NCBI GenBank assembly: GCA_028708005.1
Contig: JAQVZV010000007.1
Location: 1 to 13,460, forward strand
Source of the DNA: Bacilli bacterium
Lineage (GTDB): Bacteria > Bacillota_I > Bacilli_A > RF39 > UBA660
DNA: 13,460 nt
Reading direction: 5' to 3'
Shown: positions 1 to 6,655 of the stretch, piece by piece
Numbering within the stretch: position 1 is the first letter of the stretch
How the letters are laid out: each line of letters starts with the position of its first letter
Position numbers and translations under genes: made by a program
Notes under the pieces: model-generated
What the model was told of the DNA's origin: nothing
Seen by the model: only the letters and a program-made list of their open reading frames with translations
Database searches by the model: none

Positions 1-1
1 A

Positions 2-2362
2 TTAGATATTAATACGGACGAAATAACAGATAATTTAATTGTAATTAGAATTTATCACTATGACATATTAAACAATTTAATTAAAAATGGCTTTGATTAT
101 AATAACAAGCATTACATATTATTTACTGCATCATCTGGAATGTTGAAAGATAAAAAAGTTATGTTTATCGAAGAAGAAATATTCAAAATTCACCAACAAA
201 CAATATATTGTGGCTTAACTATTGACAAAATTAATGAAAAAGGTGTAATTGTTAATAAATTTCTATCATATTTAGCACTGACAACAACTGCATCTGAAAA
301 ATGGTTAGACTTTGATATTAATAAATGTATTATCGTTAATGATTTTGAGAATATTTTACCAATGGAAGAAGTTAATTTTATTGATTATGAAAAATATGAT
401 GAAAAAGGCTTATGGAAAATAACAAAAGAGAATAAAGATATAACTATTCCTGTTATGGATGGTGCTGGAATTTGCTTAAATTACACAGGTATTGTAAGGA
501 TGCCATTTGTTAAAGGTCTAATGGTGGAATTTAATTTTAAGGATTTTATAAAGGAAAAACGTGCTGAAGAAAAAAAGAACGCTTGGATACAAGGTAAAAA
601 AATACATACAACTAAAATTGGAAAAGTTAAAGATATATGGAATAGGGATTTTGATATATTAAAAGATAATATTGAATACATATTCACTAAATCACAATTC
701 AAAATGTGGAAATACTATAAAAATTGGAACGATTATAAGACGAAATTTATCGAAAATAATTGTGAAGCAAGTAAATGTATGGGTGAAAGTAAAGAATTTA
801 AAAATGCTAAGTTTAGTTATCAAGCTTTACAGACTTTGTATGATTTAACAGACGAAGAATTAAGGGAAATATTAAAAGATACAAATGACACGATCAATAA
901 TATAGGTAAAGATAGACAATCAATTTTAAATGCTTTAAATGCCACCAAAAAGAATGAGAAAAAGAATAATTGGCAACAAGCATTAGAAATATATCCAGAA
1001 TTATTAAATGATAAATATACAAAAAAAGTATTAAGGGAAACTAATCAAAGTATAGTTGACAATGCAAAGCAAGGTAAGTTTAAAGTTAACGGAACATATA
1101 CTTTTATTTTACCAGATGTATTCGCCTTTGCTGAATGGTTATTTTTACCTCATACAAAGAAAAATCCAAACATTCCAAAAGGGTTATTAAATAAGGGTGA
1201 AGTATCTTGCAATCATTTTATAGATAAGCAAGAAGTATCACTTACAAGAAGTCCTCATTTGAATTTTAGCCACTGTATTAACACTAATGTTATTAATGAT
1301 AAAACAAGTAAATGGTATAAGGCAAAAGGGGTTTATACAAGCATATTCTCAACTAATTCACTTACAATGGCTTATGATGTAGATGGTGATGAAACTTTGA
1401 TTATAGCTGAACCTACTATTGTAAAAGTTGCAAAAAGGGTTATGGAAAGACATAAATTCATTCCATTGTATTATGACATGAAAAGTGGGAAATCAACTAC
1501 AATAACAAATGAAACTTTACTTAGTTCAATGACTTCTGCTTTTGGAAAAAGTGTTGGTGGTACAACAAATAACCTAACTAAAATATGGAACAGTGGGAAA
1601 ATTAGTGAAGATGAATTTAAGGCAATGGATTTTCTTACAATGTGGTGCAATTTCATAATCGACTATACTAAGAGTGAATTTCTTCCCACTAAATCAACAC
1701 AAATGACAAATTTTTTAAGTCAATATACTAATACAAAGTTACCTCATTTCTTTAGATACATTAAGGATAAGAATAAAAAAGAATATAAGTTAAATGTTGG
1801 TAAAAGGGAAAAGGTATTAGATAAAAAGTATGCTGAAACTAATGATAATGTGGTTAATAGGTTAGAAAAGTTAGTAGCAAATCCATCAATAACATTTAAA
1901 GCTAAAAATTGTGGAACATTTGATTATAAGATGCTACTGCATAATAAAAATATAAATACTTCCACCAAACAAGCAAAGGAAATTATTGAAAAGTTTAAAT
2001 ATCTAACTGGGAATAAAAAGTTTTACAGTAAAGAAGATGTGAAAGAGAAACATAAATTTGCTAAAACATTTATAAAAAATGAAACTTTAAAAATTAACAG
2101 TAATGAAATTTATGTAACTGATGTGTTGGTTAAATATTACTACCATGACATTAAAAGTAATAATAAAAGAAGTCTATGGGATAGTTTTGGGGACATTATA
2201 TTAGGAAACATCAAGGAAAACATTCCAACAAATTCCATACAATGTGAAAACTGTGGGGAAAGAGTGGTTAAAACTTCTAATCGCATGAAATATTGTGCTG
2301 ATTGTGCTGAAGAAATTAACAGGGAAAAAACTAAAAATAATAAGTTAAAAATAGCTGTTTGA
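2..2362 (+). CDS. DxDGD two-barrel RNA polymerase-like protein (YonO/RdRP-like), 5' end outside window
   Basis: The frame is open from the window edge, so the N-terminus is missing; the first ATG (140) lies inside the conserved region and is probably not the start. Numbering from that ATG, residues 413-417 are DVDGD, the metal-binding signature of two-barrel polymerases (cellular RNAP beta', eukaryotic RdRP, SPbeta YonO, crAss-like phage RNAP). About 40 residues earlier lies TRSPH (369-373), matching the conserved Arg-x-Pro-His stretch that precedes the catalytic loop in this family. Upstream of the ATG, FTASSGMLKDKKVMF resembles the 'SxSxLR...F' motif of RdRP-type enzymes. The C-terminus carries a zinc ribbon, C702-x2-C705-x13-C719-x2-C722. 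YonO itself is a DNA-dependent RNA polymerase, so a phage transcription role is the best inference; template preference cannot be read from sequence. The family call is fairly sure, the role less so. Confidence 0.75.
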   Translation, partial: LDINTDEITDNLIVIRIYHYDILNNLIKNGFDYNNKHYILFTASSGMLKDKKVMFIEEEIFKIHQQTIYCGLTIDKINEKGVIVNKFLSYLALTTTASEKWLDFDINKCIIVNDFENILPMEEVNFIDYEKYDEKGLWKITKENKDITIPVMDGAGICLNYTGIVRMPFVKGLMVEFNFKDFIKEKRAEEKKNAWIQGKKIHTTKIGKVKDIWNRDFDILKDNIEYIFTKSQFKMWKYYKNWNDYKTKFIENNCEASKCMGESKEFKNAKFSYQALQTLYDLTDEELREILKDTNDTINNIGKDRQSILNALNATKKNEKKNNWQQALEIYPELLNDKYTKKVLRETNQSIVDNAKQGKFKVNGTYTFILPDVFAFAEWLFLPHTKKNPNIPKGLLNKGEVSCNHFIDKQEVSLTRSPHLNFSHCINTNVINDKTSKWYKAKGVYTSIFSTNSLTMAYDVDGDETLIIAEPTIVKVAKRVMERHKFIPLYYDMKSGKSTTITNETLLSSMTSAFGKSVGGTTNNLTKIWNSGKISEDEFKAMDFLTMWCNFIIDYTKSEFLPTKSTQMTNFLSQYTNTKLPHFFRYIKDKNKKEYKLNVGKREKVLDKKYAETNDNVVNRLEKLVANPSITFKAKNCGTFDYKMLLHNKNINTSTKQAKEIIEKFKYLTGNKKFYSKEDVKEKHKFAKTFIKNETLKINSNEIYVTDVLVKYYYHDIKSNNKRSLWDSFGDIILGNIKENIPTNSIQCENCGERVVKTSNRMKYCADCAEEINREKTKNNKLKIAV

Positions 2363-2575
2363 TTTAGAAAATTATCCATACCATTGTTGATATAACTTAA
2401 TTACAGTGATTGTACAAAATTGTATGACAAGTTAATTTAGTCGGTAAAACCGAACAAATCATTTTGACAATCGAAATATTAGTATCACTATAGGGGTAAG
2501 GAAAACAGTTTTCCTAACATAGTAAAATAAAATATACTTGCATTTTAAATGCTACAAATAAATATTATGTTCCTA
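2363..2575. promoter_or_regulatory. Palindrome-rich intergenic region after the polymerase gene
   Basis: No gene is seen here. There are three short inverted repeats: TACAA/TTGTA (2413-2424), TCGGT-AAA-ACCGA (2441-2453), and a perfect AGGAAAAC-A-GTTTTCCT (2499-2515). The last lacks a T-run, so an operator or hairpin is as likely as a terminator. TTGACA at 2464-2469 could be a -35 box, but the best -10-like bases (TATAGG, 2489-2494 region) sit at poor spacing, so no promoter is called firmly. Confidence 0.4.
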
Positions 2576-2678
2576 TCCCCTAAACAGTGTAGAGGAGAAT
2601 GCCAACTCTATTGAAGTAATTACTTACTTCTTTCTTGGACAAAAGGTCTTGGCTTTTTGCCCTATGCTGTTTAGGGGA
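2576..2678 (+). ncRNA. Candidate structured RNA / leader closed by a 17-bp stem
   Basis: TCCCCTAAACAGTGTAG (2576-2592) pairs with CTATGCTGTTTAGGGGA (2662-2678), 17 bp with two G-U pairs; the outer 12 bp are perfect. Inside are a perfect hairpin GAAGTAA-TTAC-TTACTTC (2613-2630) and CAAAAGG-tcttgg-CTTTTTG (2640-2659, one G-U). TAGAG/CTCTA (2590-2594 / 2606-2610) can form a third hairpin at the expense of the inner end of the closing stem, giving a cloverleaf-like four-way junction. The element ends 40 nt before the start codon of the 63-aa gene, so it may be its 5' leader or a separate small RNA. I recognise no known RNA family. The pairing is seen directly; that it is transcribed is inferred. 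Confidence 0.5.
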
Positions 2679-2718
2679 ATGTGATAATAAAAAATTAAAA
2701 TTATAAGGGGTATTGAAC

Positions 2719-2910
2719 ATGGAAGAAATAAAAATAATCAACTTAATACAAGCAAAGAGATACATAAAGAATGGTGTTATGCCAATAAGGTTAGAAATTA
2801 GTAAATATACAGCTAAACCAACATATGATGATGATGTTTTAGTATTTGTATTCAATAAAGAAGATACGGTTGAAGTTTGGGAAAAATGGAAATGTAGAAC
2901 ATTAGTTTAA
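2719..2910 (+). CDS. Small phage protein, 63 aa, unknown function
   Basis: The ATG at 2719 has AAGGGG eight bases upstream; the in-frame TTG at 2713 is only two bases from it and is rejected. The product has an N-terminal helix-like part, then KNGVMPI, then a beta-like VLVFVF stretch followed by EVWEKW. This pattern of 'x-NGV-x...VFVF...W' is common in very small Clostridium phage proteins and recalls DUF5659-type proteins, but I cannot confirm a family. It lies between the structured element and the origin, and its translation leader resembles that of the initiator gene at 3258. It has no transmembrane segment, signal or catalytic motif. Confidence 0.65.
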   Translation: MEEIKIINLIQAKRYIKNGVMPIRLEISKYTAKPTYDDDVLVFVFNKEDTVEVWEKWKCRTLV

Positions 2911-2911
2911 T

Positions 2912-2930
2912 ATAGTGAATAGTTCACTAT
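2912..2930. repeat. Perfect 19-bp palindrome with TAG centre
   Basis: ATAGTGAA-TAG-TTCACTAT is a perfect 8-bp inverted repeat around a 3-bp centre, starting one base after the stop of the 63-aa gene. The palindromes inside the downstream 24-bp repeats have the same 3-bp centre and a related half-site (GTAGTAA), so it may be another site for the same dimeric protein. No T-run follows, which argues against a terminator. Confidence 0.6.
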
Positions 2931-2952
2931 GTTTAAGAATATGTATAATCAA

Positions 2953-3054
2953 TAGGGGTAACAGTTACCACTCTTAATAATCAAGGGTAGTAACAGATAC
3001 TACTGTAAGGGTAGTAATAGTTACTACTGTAAGGGTAGTAATAGTTACCCCTCC
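2953..3054 (+). repeat. 24-bp iteron-like repeats, each palindromic
   Basis: Three head-to-tail units begin with AAGGGTAGTAA at 2983, 3007 and 3031. Units 1 and 2 are 24 bp and differ at only three positions; the third diverges after 18 bp (ends CCCCTCC). A related fourth site, GGTAAC-A-GTTACC (2957-2969), lies just before. Within unit 2 the core is a perfect inverted repeat, GTAGTAA-TAG-TTACTAC (3011-3027). Direct repeats of a palindromic site upstream of a winged-helix protein suggest initiator binding sites or an autoregulatory operator array. Confidence 0.7.
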
Positions 3055-3055
3055 T

Positions 3056-3092
3056 ACTATATGAATGTACTATATGAATATACTATATGAAT
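3056..3092 (+). repeat. Three 13-bp-period AT-rich repeats (possible unwinding element)
   Basis: ACTATATGAAT occurs exactly at 3056-3066, 3069-3079 and 3082-3092, giving a 13-bp period. The block directly follows the iteron-like units. AT-rich 13-mers next to initiator sites are typical of unwinding elements in bacterial and plasmid origins. The repeats are certain; the function is inferred. Confidence 0.65.
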
Positions 3093-3257
3093 TATATTGA
3101 AATTCCTACATTAACATTACAGAATTTGTGCATAATATTTAAAATATAAAGTTCAAAGTCAAGGTCAAAACATTCCAATAAAGAAAATGAATTATTTAAG
3201 TATTGTTTAGTTGTTAATATAATTATTATAAAATTAAAATTATGGAGAGTATTAAAT

Positions 3258-4307
3258 ATGAAAAAGAAAGAATTAGTTTATAGTAGTAAAGGTTTATATT
3301 GTGATTTAGATAAAAAGGGAATGATAGTAACAGGATTTACACAAGTTGATAATAACACAATGAAAGAGTTATGTATTGACTTCCATCCTAATGTTTCCAT
3401 TGTATATTTTATGCTTATAAGTCACAGACATGGTAAAAAAGATGAAAATTATAATCAATGTTTTCCCACTAAAGACTTATTATGTAAAGAAACTGGATTA
3501 AGCAAAGATACTATTATTAAGTGTATTAAAACTTTAGCAGATAATGATTATATATTGTATAGAAAAGGTAATAGTCAATATGCTAATCAATATTTCTTTC
3601 CACTGGAAGAATTTTATAAGGGTGAAGGTGATTATTTACTTAATATTGCAGAAGATATAATTGATGATGAAGAAGTTCCCACCAATGATGATAATAAAGA
3701 AAGTTTTACACCAATTGGTAAATATGTTAATGAAATAGATAATGATGATATATTTGACGATATATTGCCACCTGTTAATAGTTCTGATGGATGTGTTAAT
3801 GTATTTTATGATAATATGGTTAAGTATTATGATATTACAGATGAAACTTTGGCAAATAATAATTATATAGATAAGAAAGTCAATTCGCTTATTGGATATG
3901 TTCAAAAAGAATTGGTCAAGAATGATATAACTGATATTACTGCTGATAAAGTTGTAATAGATATATTAAAAGGGAATAGGAGGTCATTCACTACTTCTTT
4001 AAGTGGTAAGAATTTTCCTAAACAATTTAATAAATACACTTATATTATTAGTTGTATTCAAAGCAACTTTACAAAAAAGAAATTGCCAGCATTAATAAAG
4101 AAACATAGCAAAGTTGAAACAGTTGTTAATAATGTTGTTGATGATAATTTAGCTGAAAGTATGAATGATTTTTATGCTGATAGTGATGATTGGAAGTTTA
4201 ATAATCAAGATAATATAATTGATATAAAAGATAAATTTCCTATTGCTGAAGAAGAATTCTTTTTTAATAAAGATGCTGAAAAGCAATGGAAGGAATTATT
4301 TGGTTAA
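3258..4307 (+). CDS. Winged-helix replication initiator-like protein
   Basis: The start is ATG 3258 with GGAGAG eight bases upstream; the product is 349 aa. Residues about 45-115 form a winged-helix domain: FPTKDLLCKETGLSKDTI (69-86) is a helix-turn-helix (HTH_36-like) and ILYRKGNSQYANQYFF (99-114) fits the wing. An acidic, low-complexity linker (about 127-170, rich in D and E) separates it from a Lys-containing C-terminal domain without recognised catalytic motifs. N-terminal winged helices of this type occur in plasmid and phage initiators and replisome organisers (DnaD-like and RepA_N-like proteins). The iteron array 200 bp upstream strengthens an initiator role and possible autoregulation. 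A plain transcription regulator is the alternative. Confidence 0.65.
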   Translation: MKKKELVYSSKGLYCDLDKKGMIVTGFTQVDNNTMKELCIDFHPNVSIVYFMLISHRHGKKDENYNQCFPTKDLLCKETGLSKDTIIKCIKTLADNDYILYRKGNSQYANQYFFPLEEFYKGEGDYLLNIAEDIIDDEEVPTNDDNKESFTPIGKYVNEIDNDDIFDDILPPVNSSDGCVNVFYDNMVKYYDITDETLANNNYIDKKVNSLIGYVQKELVKNDITDITADKVVIDILKGNRRSFTTSLSGKNFPKQFNKYTYIISCIQSNFTKKKLPALIKKHSKVETVVNNVVDDNLAESMNDFYADSDDWKFNNQDNIIDIKDKFPIAEEEFFFNKDAEKQWKELFG

Positions 4308-4314
4308 ATAACGT

Positions 4315-4343
4315 TTGCAATAATATGTAAATAGTAGTAAAAT
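4315..4343 (+). promoter_or_regulatory. Sigma-A type promoter, copy 1
   Basis: TTGCAA (4315-4320), a 17-bp spacer and TAAAAT (4338-4343) lie eight bases after the stop of the initiator gene. The surrounding about 60 bp, from AACGTTTGCAAT to the ATGGGGGTA ribosome binding site, closely match the region before 5731. This promoter would drive the two membrane-protein genes independently of the replication genes. Confidence 0.7.
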
Positions 4344-4378
4344 ATTGGTAAAATATATTATATGGGGGTAGAAATGAA

Positions 4379-4930
4379 TTGATAGTACTTGTGGCAATAA
4401 TTATAGCTATTTTAATTTTATTGGTATTGAAGATAAATGAAAATGATAAAGCTAATACTGACAAAATAACTGTTACTAAAACAACTTCACAGATGATGGC
4501 AAACTATGATAAGGTTATTGTACTTAATGATTCAATAGATAATGGTATTTTTCCGTATGTTGCATTTGATAATAAAAATAAAAAAGTTACTATTCAACTA
4601 AGCACTTTACCAAAAAAAGAAATTAATTATGATGATATAATGGGTATTGAACTTATTGAAGATGGTTCTACAAGTTTAAGTTATGGAAATATTATAGGTG
4701 GTAGCATACTTGCAGGCGAAGCAGGTGCAATAATAGGTGGGATGAATAAAAAGGATACTGTTAACTATTTATCTTCAAAAATTAGTATAAATGATTTTCA
4801 AAATCCATCATATGAAATTATTATGATAAGAGGGGCAAAAATCAAAAAAAGCGATAAAGCGTATACTGTATCAATTCAAAAACTAAATGAAGTTATTGAT
4901 ACAATTAAATTTATATTGAATAATAAATAA
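4379..4930 (+). CDS. Membrane-anchored protein with Gly-rich segment, 183 aa
   Basis: The start is TTG 4379, ten bases after GGGGG; the nearby ATG at 4374 reads Met-Asn-stop and cannot be used. Residues 2-18 form one hydrophobic N-terminal segment, so the protein is probably anchored with its bulk on one face of the membrane. The rest looks like a small beta-rich domain: KEINYDDIMGIELIEDG (80-96) followed by a Gly/Ala-rich GNIIGGSILAGEAGAIIGG (103-121). This pattern occurs in bacterial proteins of unknown function, some with PH-like folds. It has its own promoter and shares an operon with the membrane-anchored protein 26 nt downstream. Host-surface modification or superinfection exclusion is possible but not shown. 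Confidence 0.7.
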   Translation: MIVLVAIIIAILILLVLKINENDKANTDKITVTKTTSQMMANYDKVIVLNDSIDNGIFPYVAFDNKNKKVTIQLSTLPKKEINYDDIMGIELIEDGSTSLSYGNIIGGSILAGEAGAIIGGMNKKDTVNYLSSKISINDFQNPSYEIIMIRGAKIKKSDKAYTVSIQKLNEVIDTIKFILNNK

Positions 4931-4956
4931 AAAATATAATTATACGGGGGTAGGTT

Positions 4957-5664
4957 GTGAAAAAGAGAGATAAAGTAATACTTTTAGTATCAATGATATT
5001 GATATTAACTTTAATAACAATATCTGTAATTAATAATAATAAAGAAAAAGCTATAAAAAAGGAAGTTATAGATAAGTATATTAGCAAAGTAGAAGAGTTA
5101 TTTAGTAGCTATGGTATTAATGATGCAGAAATTAATGTTAAATTTATAGGAACACATACCACAGAAAGAAAATATAAAATTGATAAATATGGTGTTGAAG
5201 TTAATTCAAGTCAATATAGTGAATTGATGTCTGGCGAAAGACGATATTTGGCTGAAAAGTTTGAAGAATTAGACTTTCCTTTAGGAATTGGAATGATAAT
5301 TACACCGACTCACCAAAAAATAATATCAAAAGGTAAAGAATATGAATTTACTGATACTGCTTGGAATCAAACAACAAATATAAATTCTGGTTATAATTTA
5401 TCGACAAATGATGAAGAAAAAGGGATGGCTTGGGCTATTGCTAAAGATGAAGTTAAGAAAAAATTAAAATCACCATCAACAGCAAAATTTCCATTTAGTT
5501 ATAATGGTCAAAGTATAAAAAAATCAACAGGAGATAAATATCAAATTATTTCTTATGTGGATGCTGAAAATAGTTTAGGTGCAACAGTTAGGGTTAATTT
5601 TATTGTTGAATTTGAAGTAAGTGGTGATACTTATAAGGTAATTAATGTTACATTATTAGAATAA
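4957..5664 (+). CDS. Membrane-anchored protein with conserved 'SPSTAKFP' domain
   Basis: The start is GTG 4957, close behind a strong GGGGGTAGG site; the product is 235 aa. Residues 7-26 form a transmembrane or uncleaved signal segment after MKKR; there is no lipobox Cys. The C-terminal part (about 158-235) contains AKDEVKKKLKSPSTAKFP and SYVDAENSLGATVRVNF, a pattern I recognise from many Firmicute secreted or membrane-anchored proteins of unknown function. The middle region (about 60-150) has no recognised motif. It is co-transcribed with the membrane protein upstream, suggesting a two-gene accessory unit exposed at the cell surface. The role is unknown. Confidence 0.7.
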   Translation: MKKRDKVILLVSMILILTLITISVINNNKEKAIKKEVIDKYISKVEELFSSYGINDAEINVKFIGTHTTERKYKIDKYGVEVNSSQYSELMSGERRYLAEKFEELDFPLGIGMIITPTHQKIISKGKEYEFTDTAWNQTTNINSGYNLSTNDEEKGMAWAIAKDEVKKKLKSPSTAKFPFSYNGQSIKKSTGDKYQIISYVDAENSLGATVRVNFIVEFEVSGDTYKVINVTLLE

Positions 5665-5668
5665 ACGT

Positions 5669-5697
5669 TTGCAATATCTTGTAAAATATGGTAGAAT
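5669..5697 (+). promoter_or_regulatory. Sigma-A type promoter, copy 2
   Basis: TTGCAA (5669-5674), a 17-bp spacer and TAGAAT (5692-5697) start just after the stop of the preceding gene. The module from AACGTTTGCAAT (5664) to ATGGGGGTA (5723) is 60 bp; its counterpart (4310-4370) is 61 bp and similar along its whole length. It gives the YjcQ-like gene its own promoter. Confidence 0.7.
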
Positions 5698-5730
5698 TAT
5701 GGAAAATATATTTTATGGGGGTATTGCTTT

Positions 5731-5979
5731 ATGGTTAAAAAGGAATTAATAGGTATAATATTAAAAGAAATTGAAAAAGGTAATGATGAAAAAATAACAG
5801 AAAATACTTTTAAGGTAAGTAAAGACGAATTTTTTAATGCTTTAGAAATTACATTAGATGAAAAATTTATTAAAGATATTCAATTTTTTCGAAATGGACA
5901 AGAAAATAAAATACAACAATATGTTGGAACTCCAAAATTGACACTGAAAGGCATAGAATATTTAGAAGATAATTTTTAA
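5731..5979 (+). CDS. YjcQ-like small protein, 82 aa
   Basis: ATG 5731 is nine bases after GGGGG. The protein starts with an ILKEIEKG helix, has a DEFFNALE segment, and ends LTLKGIEYLEDNF. This matches the YjcQ family (a small winged-helix-like fold ending in 'TxKGxxYLxEN'), which is frequent in Firmicute phages and prophages. No biochemical role is known to me. With its own promoter and terminator it forms a self-contained unit, as phage morons do. Confidence 0.75.
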   Translation: MVKKELIGIILKEIEKGNDEKITENTFKVSKDEFFNALEITLDEKFIKDIQFFRNGQENKIQQYVGTPKLTLKGIEYLEDNF

Positions 5980-5997
5980 TTAAATAAATAAATAATC

Positions 5998-6028
5998 AAG
6001 ACACTTATTAAAATTAGGTGTCTTTTTT
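5998..6028 (+). terminator. Intrinsic terminator after the YjcQ-like gene
   Basis: AAGACAC (5998-6004) pairs with GTGTCTT (6018-6024), with a 13-nt loop and a run of six T (6023-6028). A GTG at 6018 within the hairpin is an apparent upstream start for the next reading frame and is rejected for that reason. Confidence 0.85.
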
Positions 6029-6062
6029 AATGCAAAAAAATAATAGAAATGGAGAAAAAGAA

Positions 6063-6350
6063 ATGTTAGAAAAATTAAGAATTAAATTATTTGGCAGAAG
6101 TAGAAAGCAATTAACAAAGGATATACGTTTCTTATGTTTGGAAGTATCAGATATATTAGAAGATATGTCAGAGGATTTAGATGATTTACATAGTTCAGTT
6201 AATGAAAGTTTGCGTCTAACATTAATAGTACAAAAACAATGTAATGAAATAATTGAAAAGATGGAAAAGAATAGAACGCTTGATGAAATAGTTGATAATA
6301 TTGAAAAATTAGTAGGTAAGGGTAATGCTGATGAACAGAAAGATATATAG
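6063..6350 (+). CDS. Helical/coiled-coil small protein, 95 aa, unknown
   Basis: The start is ATG 6063, with GGAG eight bases upstream. The product is mostly charged and helical; residues about 15-85 (LTKDIRFLCLEVSDILEDMS through EKMEKNRTLDEIVDNIEKL) have regularly spaced hydrophobic residues suggesting a coiled coil. There is no signal, membrane or catalytic motif. It overlaps the next gene by 20 nt, so the two are translationally coupled. The function is unknown. Confidence 0.65.
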   Translation: MLEKLRIKLFGRSRKQLTKDIRFLCLEVSDILEDMSEDLDDLHSSVNESLRLTLIVQKQCNEIIEKMEKNRTLDEIVDNIEKLVGKGNADEQKDI

Positions 6351-6543
6351 TTTAAATGTGCTGGCTTATTTAGTTAGTAAAAATGTAGTGATCGTTTGGG
6401 GCAAGGATAATAATAACAAATATTATGGACAAGTAGAAGAAGAAGTATCAAGCTTGCTGGCAGAATATAAAAGTAATGTAGAGTTGCAGAAGTTCCTACA
6501 TTCTTACAGGATAATTAGACAACAAATAAAAGAATTAAGTTAA
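6331..6543 (+). CDS. DUF5659-like small protein, 70 aa
   Basis: ATG 6331 is preferred because the GGG at 6320-6322 is eight bases upstream; ATG 6325 would be only two bases away. The protein begins MNRKIYSLNVLAYLVSKN, typical of small phage proteins of the DUF5659 type ('..yS..LA.YL...G...'), followed by a short beta part and a helical end. It overlaps the preceding coiled-coil gene, and a strong terminator begins within its stop codon. The function is unknown; the family match is tentative. Confidence 0.65.
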   Translation: MNRKIYSLNVLAYLVSKNVVIVWGKDNNNKYYGQVEEEVSSLLAEYKSNVELQKFLHSYRIIRQQIKELS

Positions 6544-6571
6544 GTATCAATTTTCTAATTGGTGCTTTTTT
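6542..6571 (+). terminator. Strong intrinsic terminator before the packaging module
   Basis: AAGTATCAATT (6542-6552) pairs with AATTGGTGCTT (6557-6567) as an 11-bp stem with two G-U pairs and a TTCT loop, followed by T to 6571. It begins within the stop codon of the 70-aa gene and separates the accessory genes from the nuclease/terminase genes, which therefore need a promoter of their own. Confidence 0.85.
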
Positions 6572-6655
6572 ATTGTAATTAAGTTGCCCGTAACTTTAAA
6601 CGTGTAGCAGATAATAAAAGAAGTATGACTATAAAATTATGTGGGGAAAGATAGT

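Larger units (their letters stand above)
2911..3257 (+). other. Probable replication origin region
   Basis: This 347-nt gene-free region contains a 19-bp palindrome, palindromic 24-bp repeats, and a 13-bp-period AT-rich repeat, followed by about 165 nt of very AT-rich DNA. It sits directly upstream of a winged-helix initiator-like gene. That is the usual layout of iteron-controlled theta origins: initiator binding sites, then an AT-rich unwinding region, then rep. Origin activity is inferred from layout only. Confidence 0.55.

Noticed and set aside
481..702. Minus-strand open frames (here and at 1471-1656, 2140-2379, 2580-2855, 3636-3905, 4264-4464, 7045-7356, 8851-9066, 10146-10418)
   Set aside because: Nearly all lie opposite convincing + strand genes; the one at 2580-2855 also crosses the structured element. 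They have AT-driven low-complexity or hydrophobic translations and no supporting start signals.
2485..2496. TCACTATAGGGG, matching the right half of the T7 promoter
   Set aside because: The specificity region (-12 to -9) does not match T7, the polymerase nearby is of the two-barrel type rather than T7-like, and one partial match is compatible with chance.
2576..2678. Retron-like msr/msd RNA (end repeats enclosing hairpins)
   Set aside because: No reverse transcriptase is encoded nearby; the adjacent polymerase has DxDGD and not YxDD, and no conserved branching G context can be shown.
2576..2678. tRNA because of the cloverleaf-like folding
   Set aside because: The closing stem is too long, and there is no anticodon-arm geometry, T-loop GTTCRA or D-loop GG.
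2983..3054. CRISPR array
   Set aside because: The 24-bp units are contiguous without spacers, and no cas genes are present.
6018..6062. Upstream GTG start extending the 95-aa protein
   Set aside because: The GTG is part of the terminator hairpin of the preceding gene; ATG 6063 has its own GGAG site.
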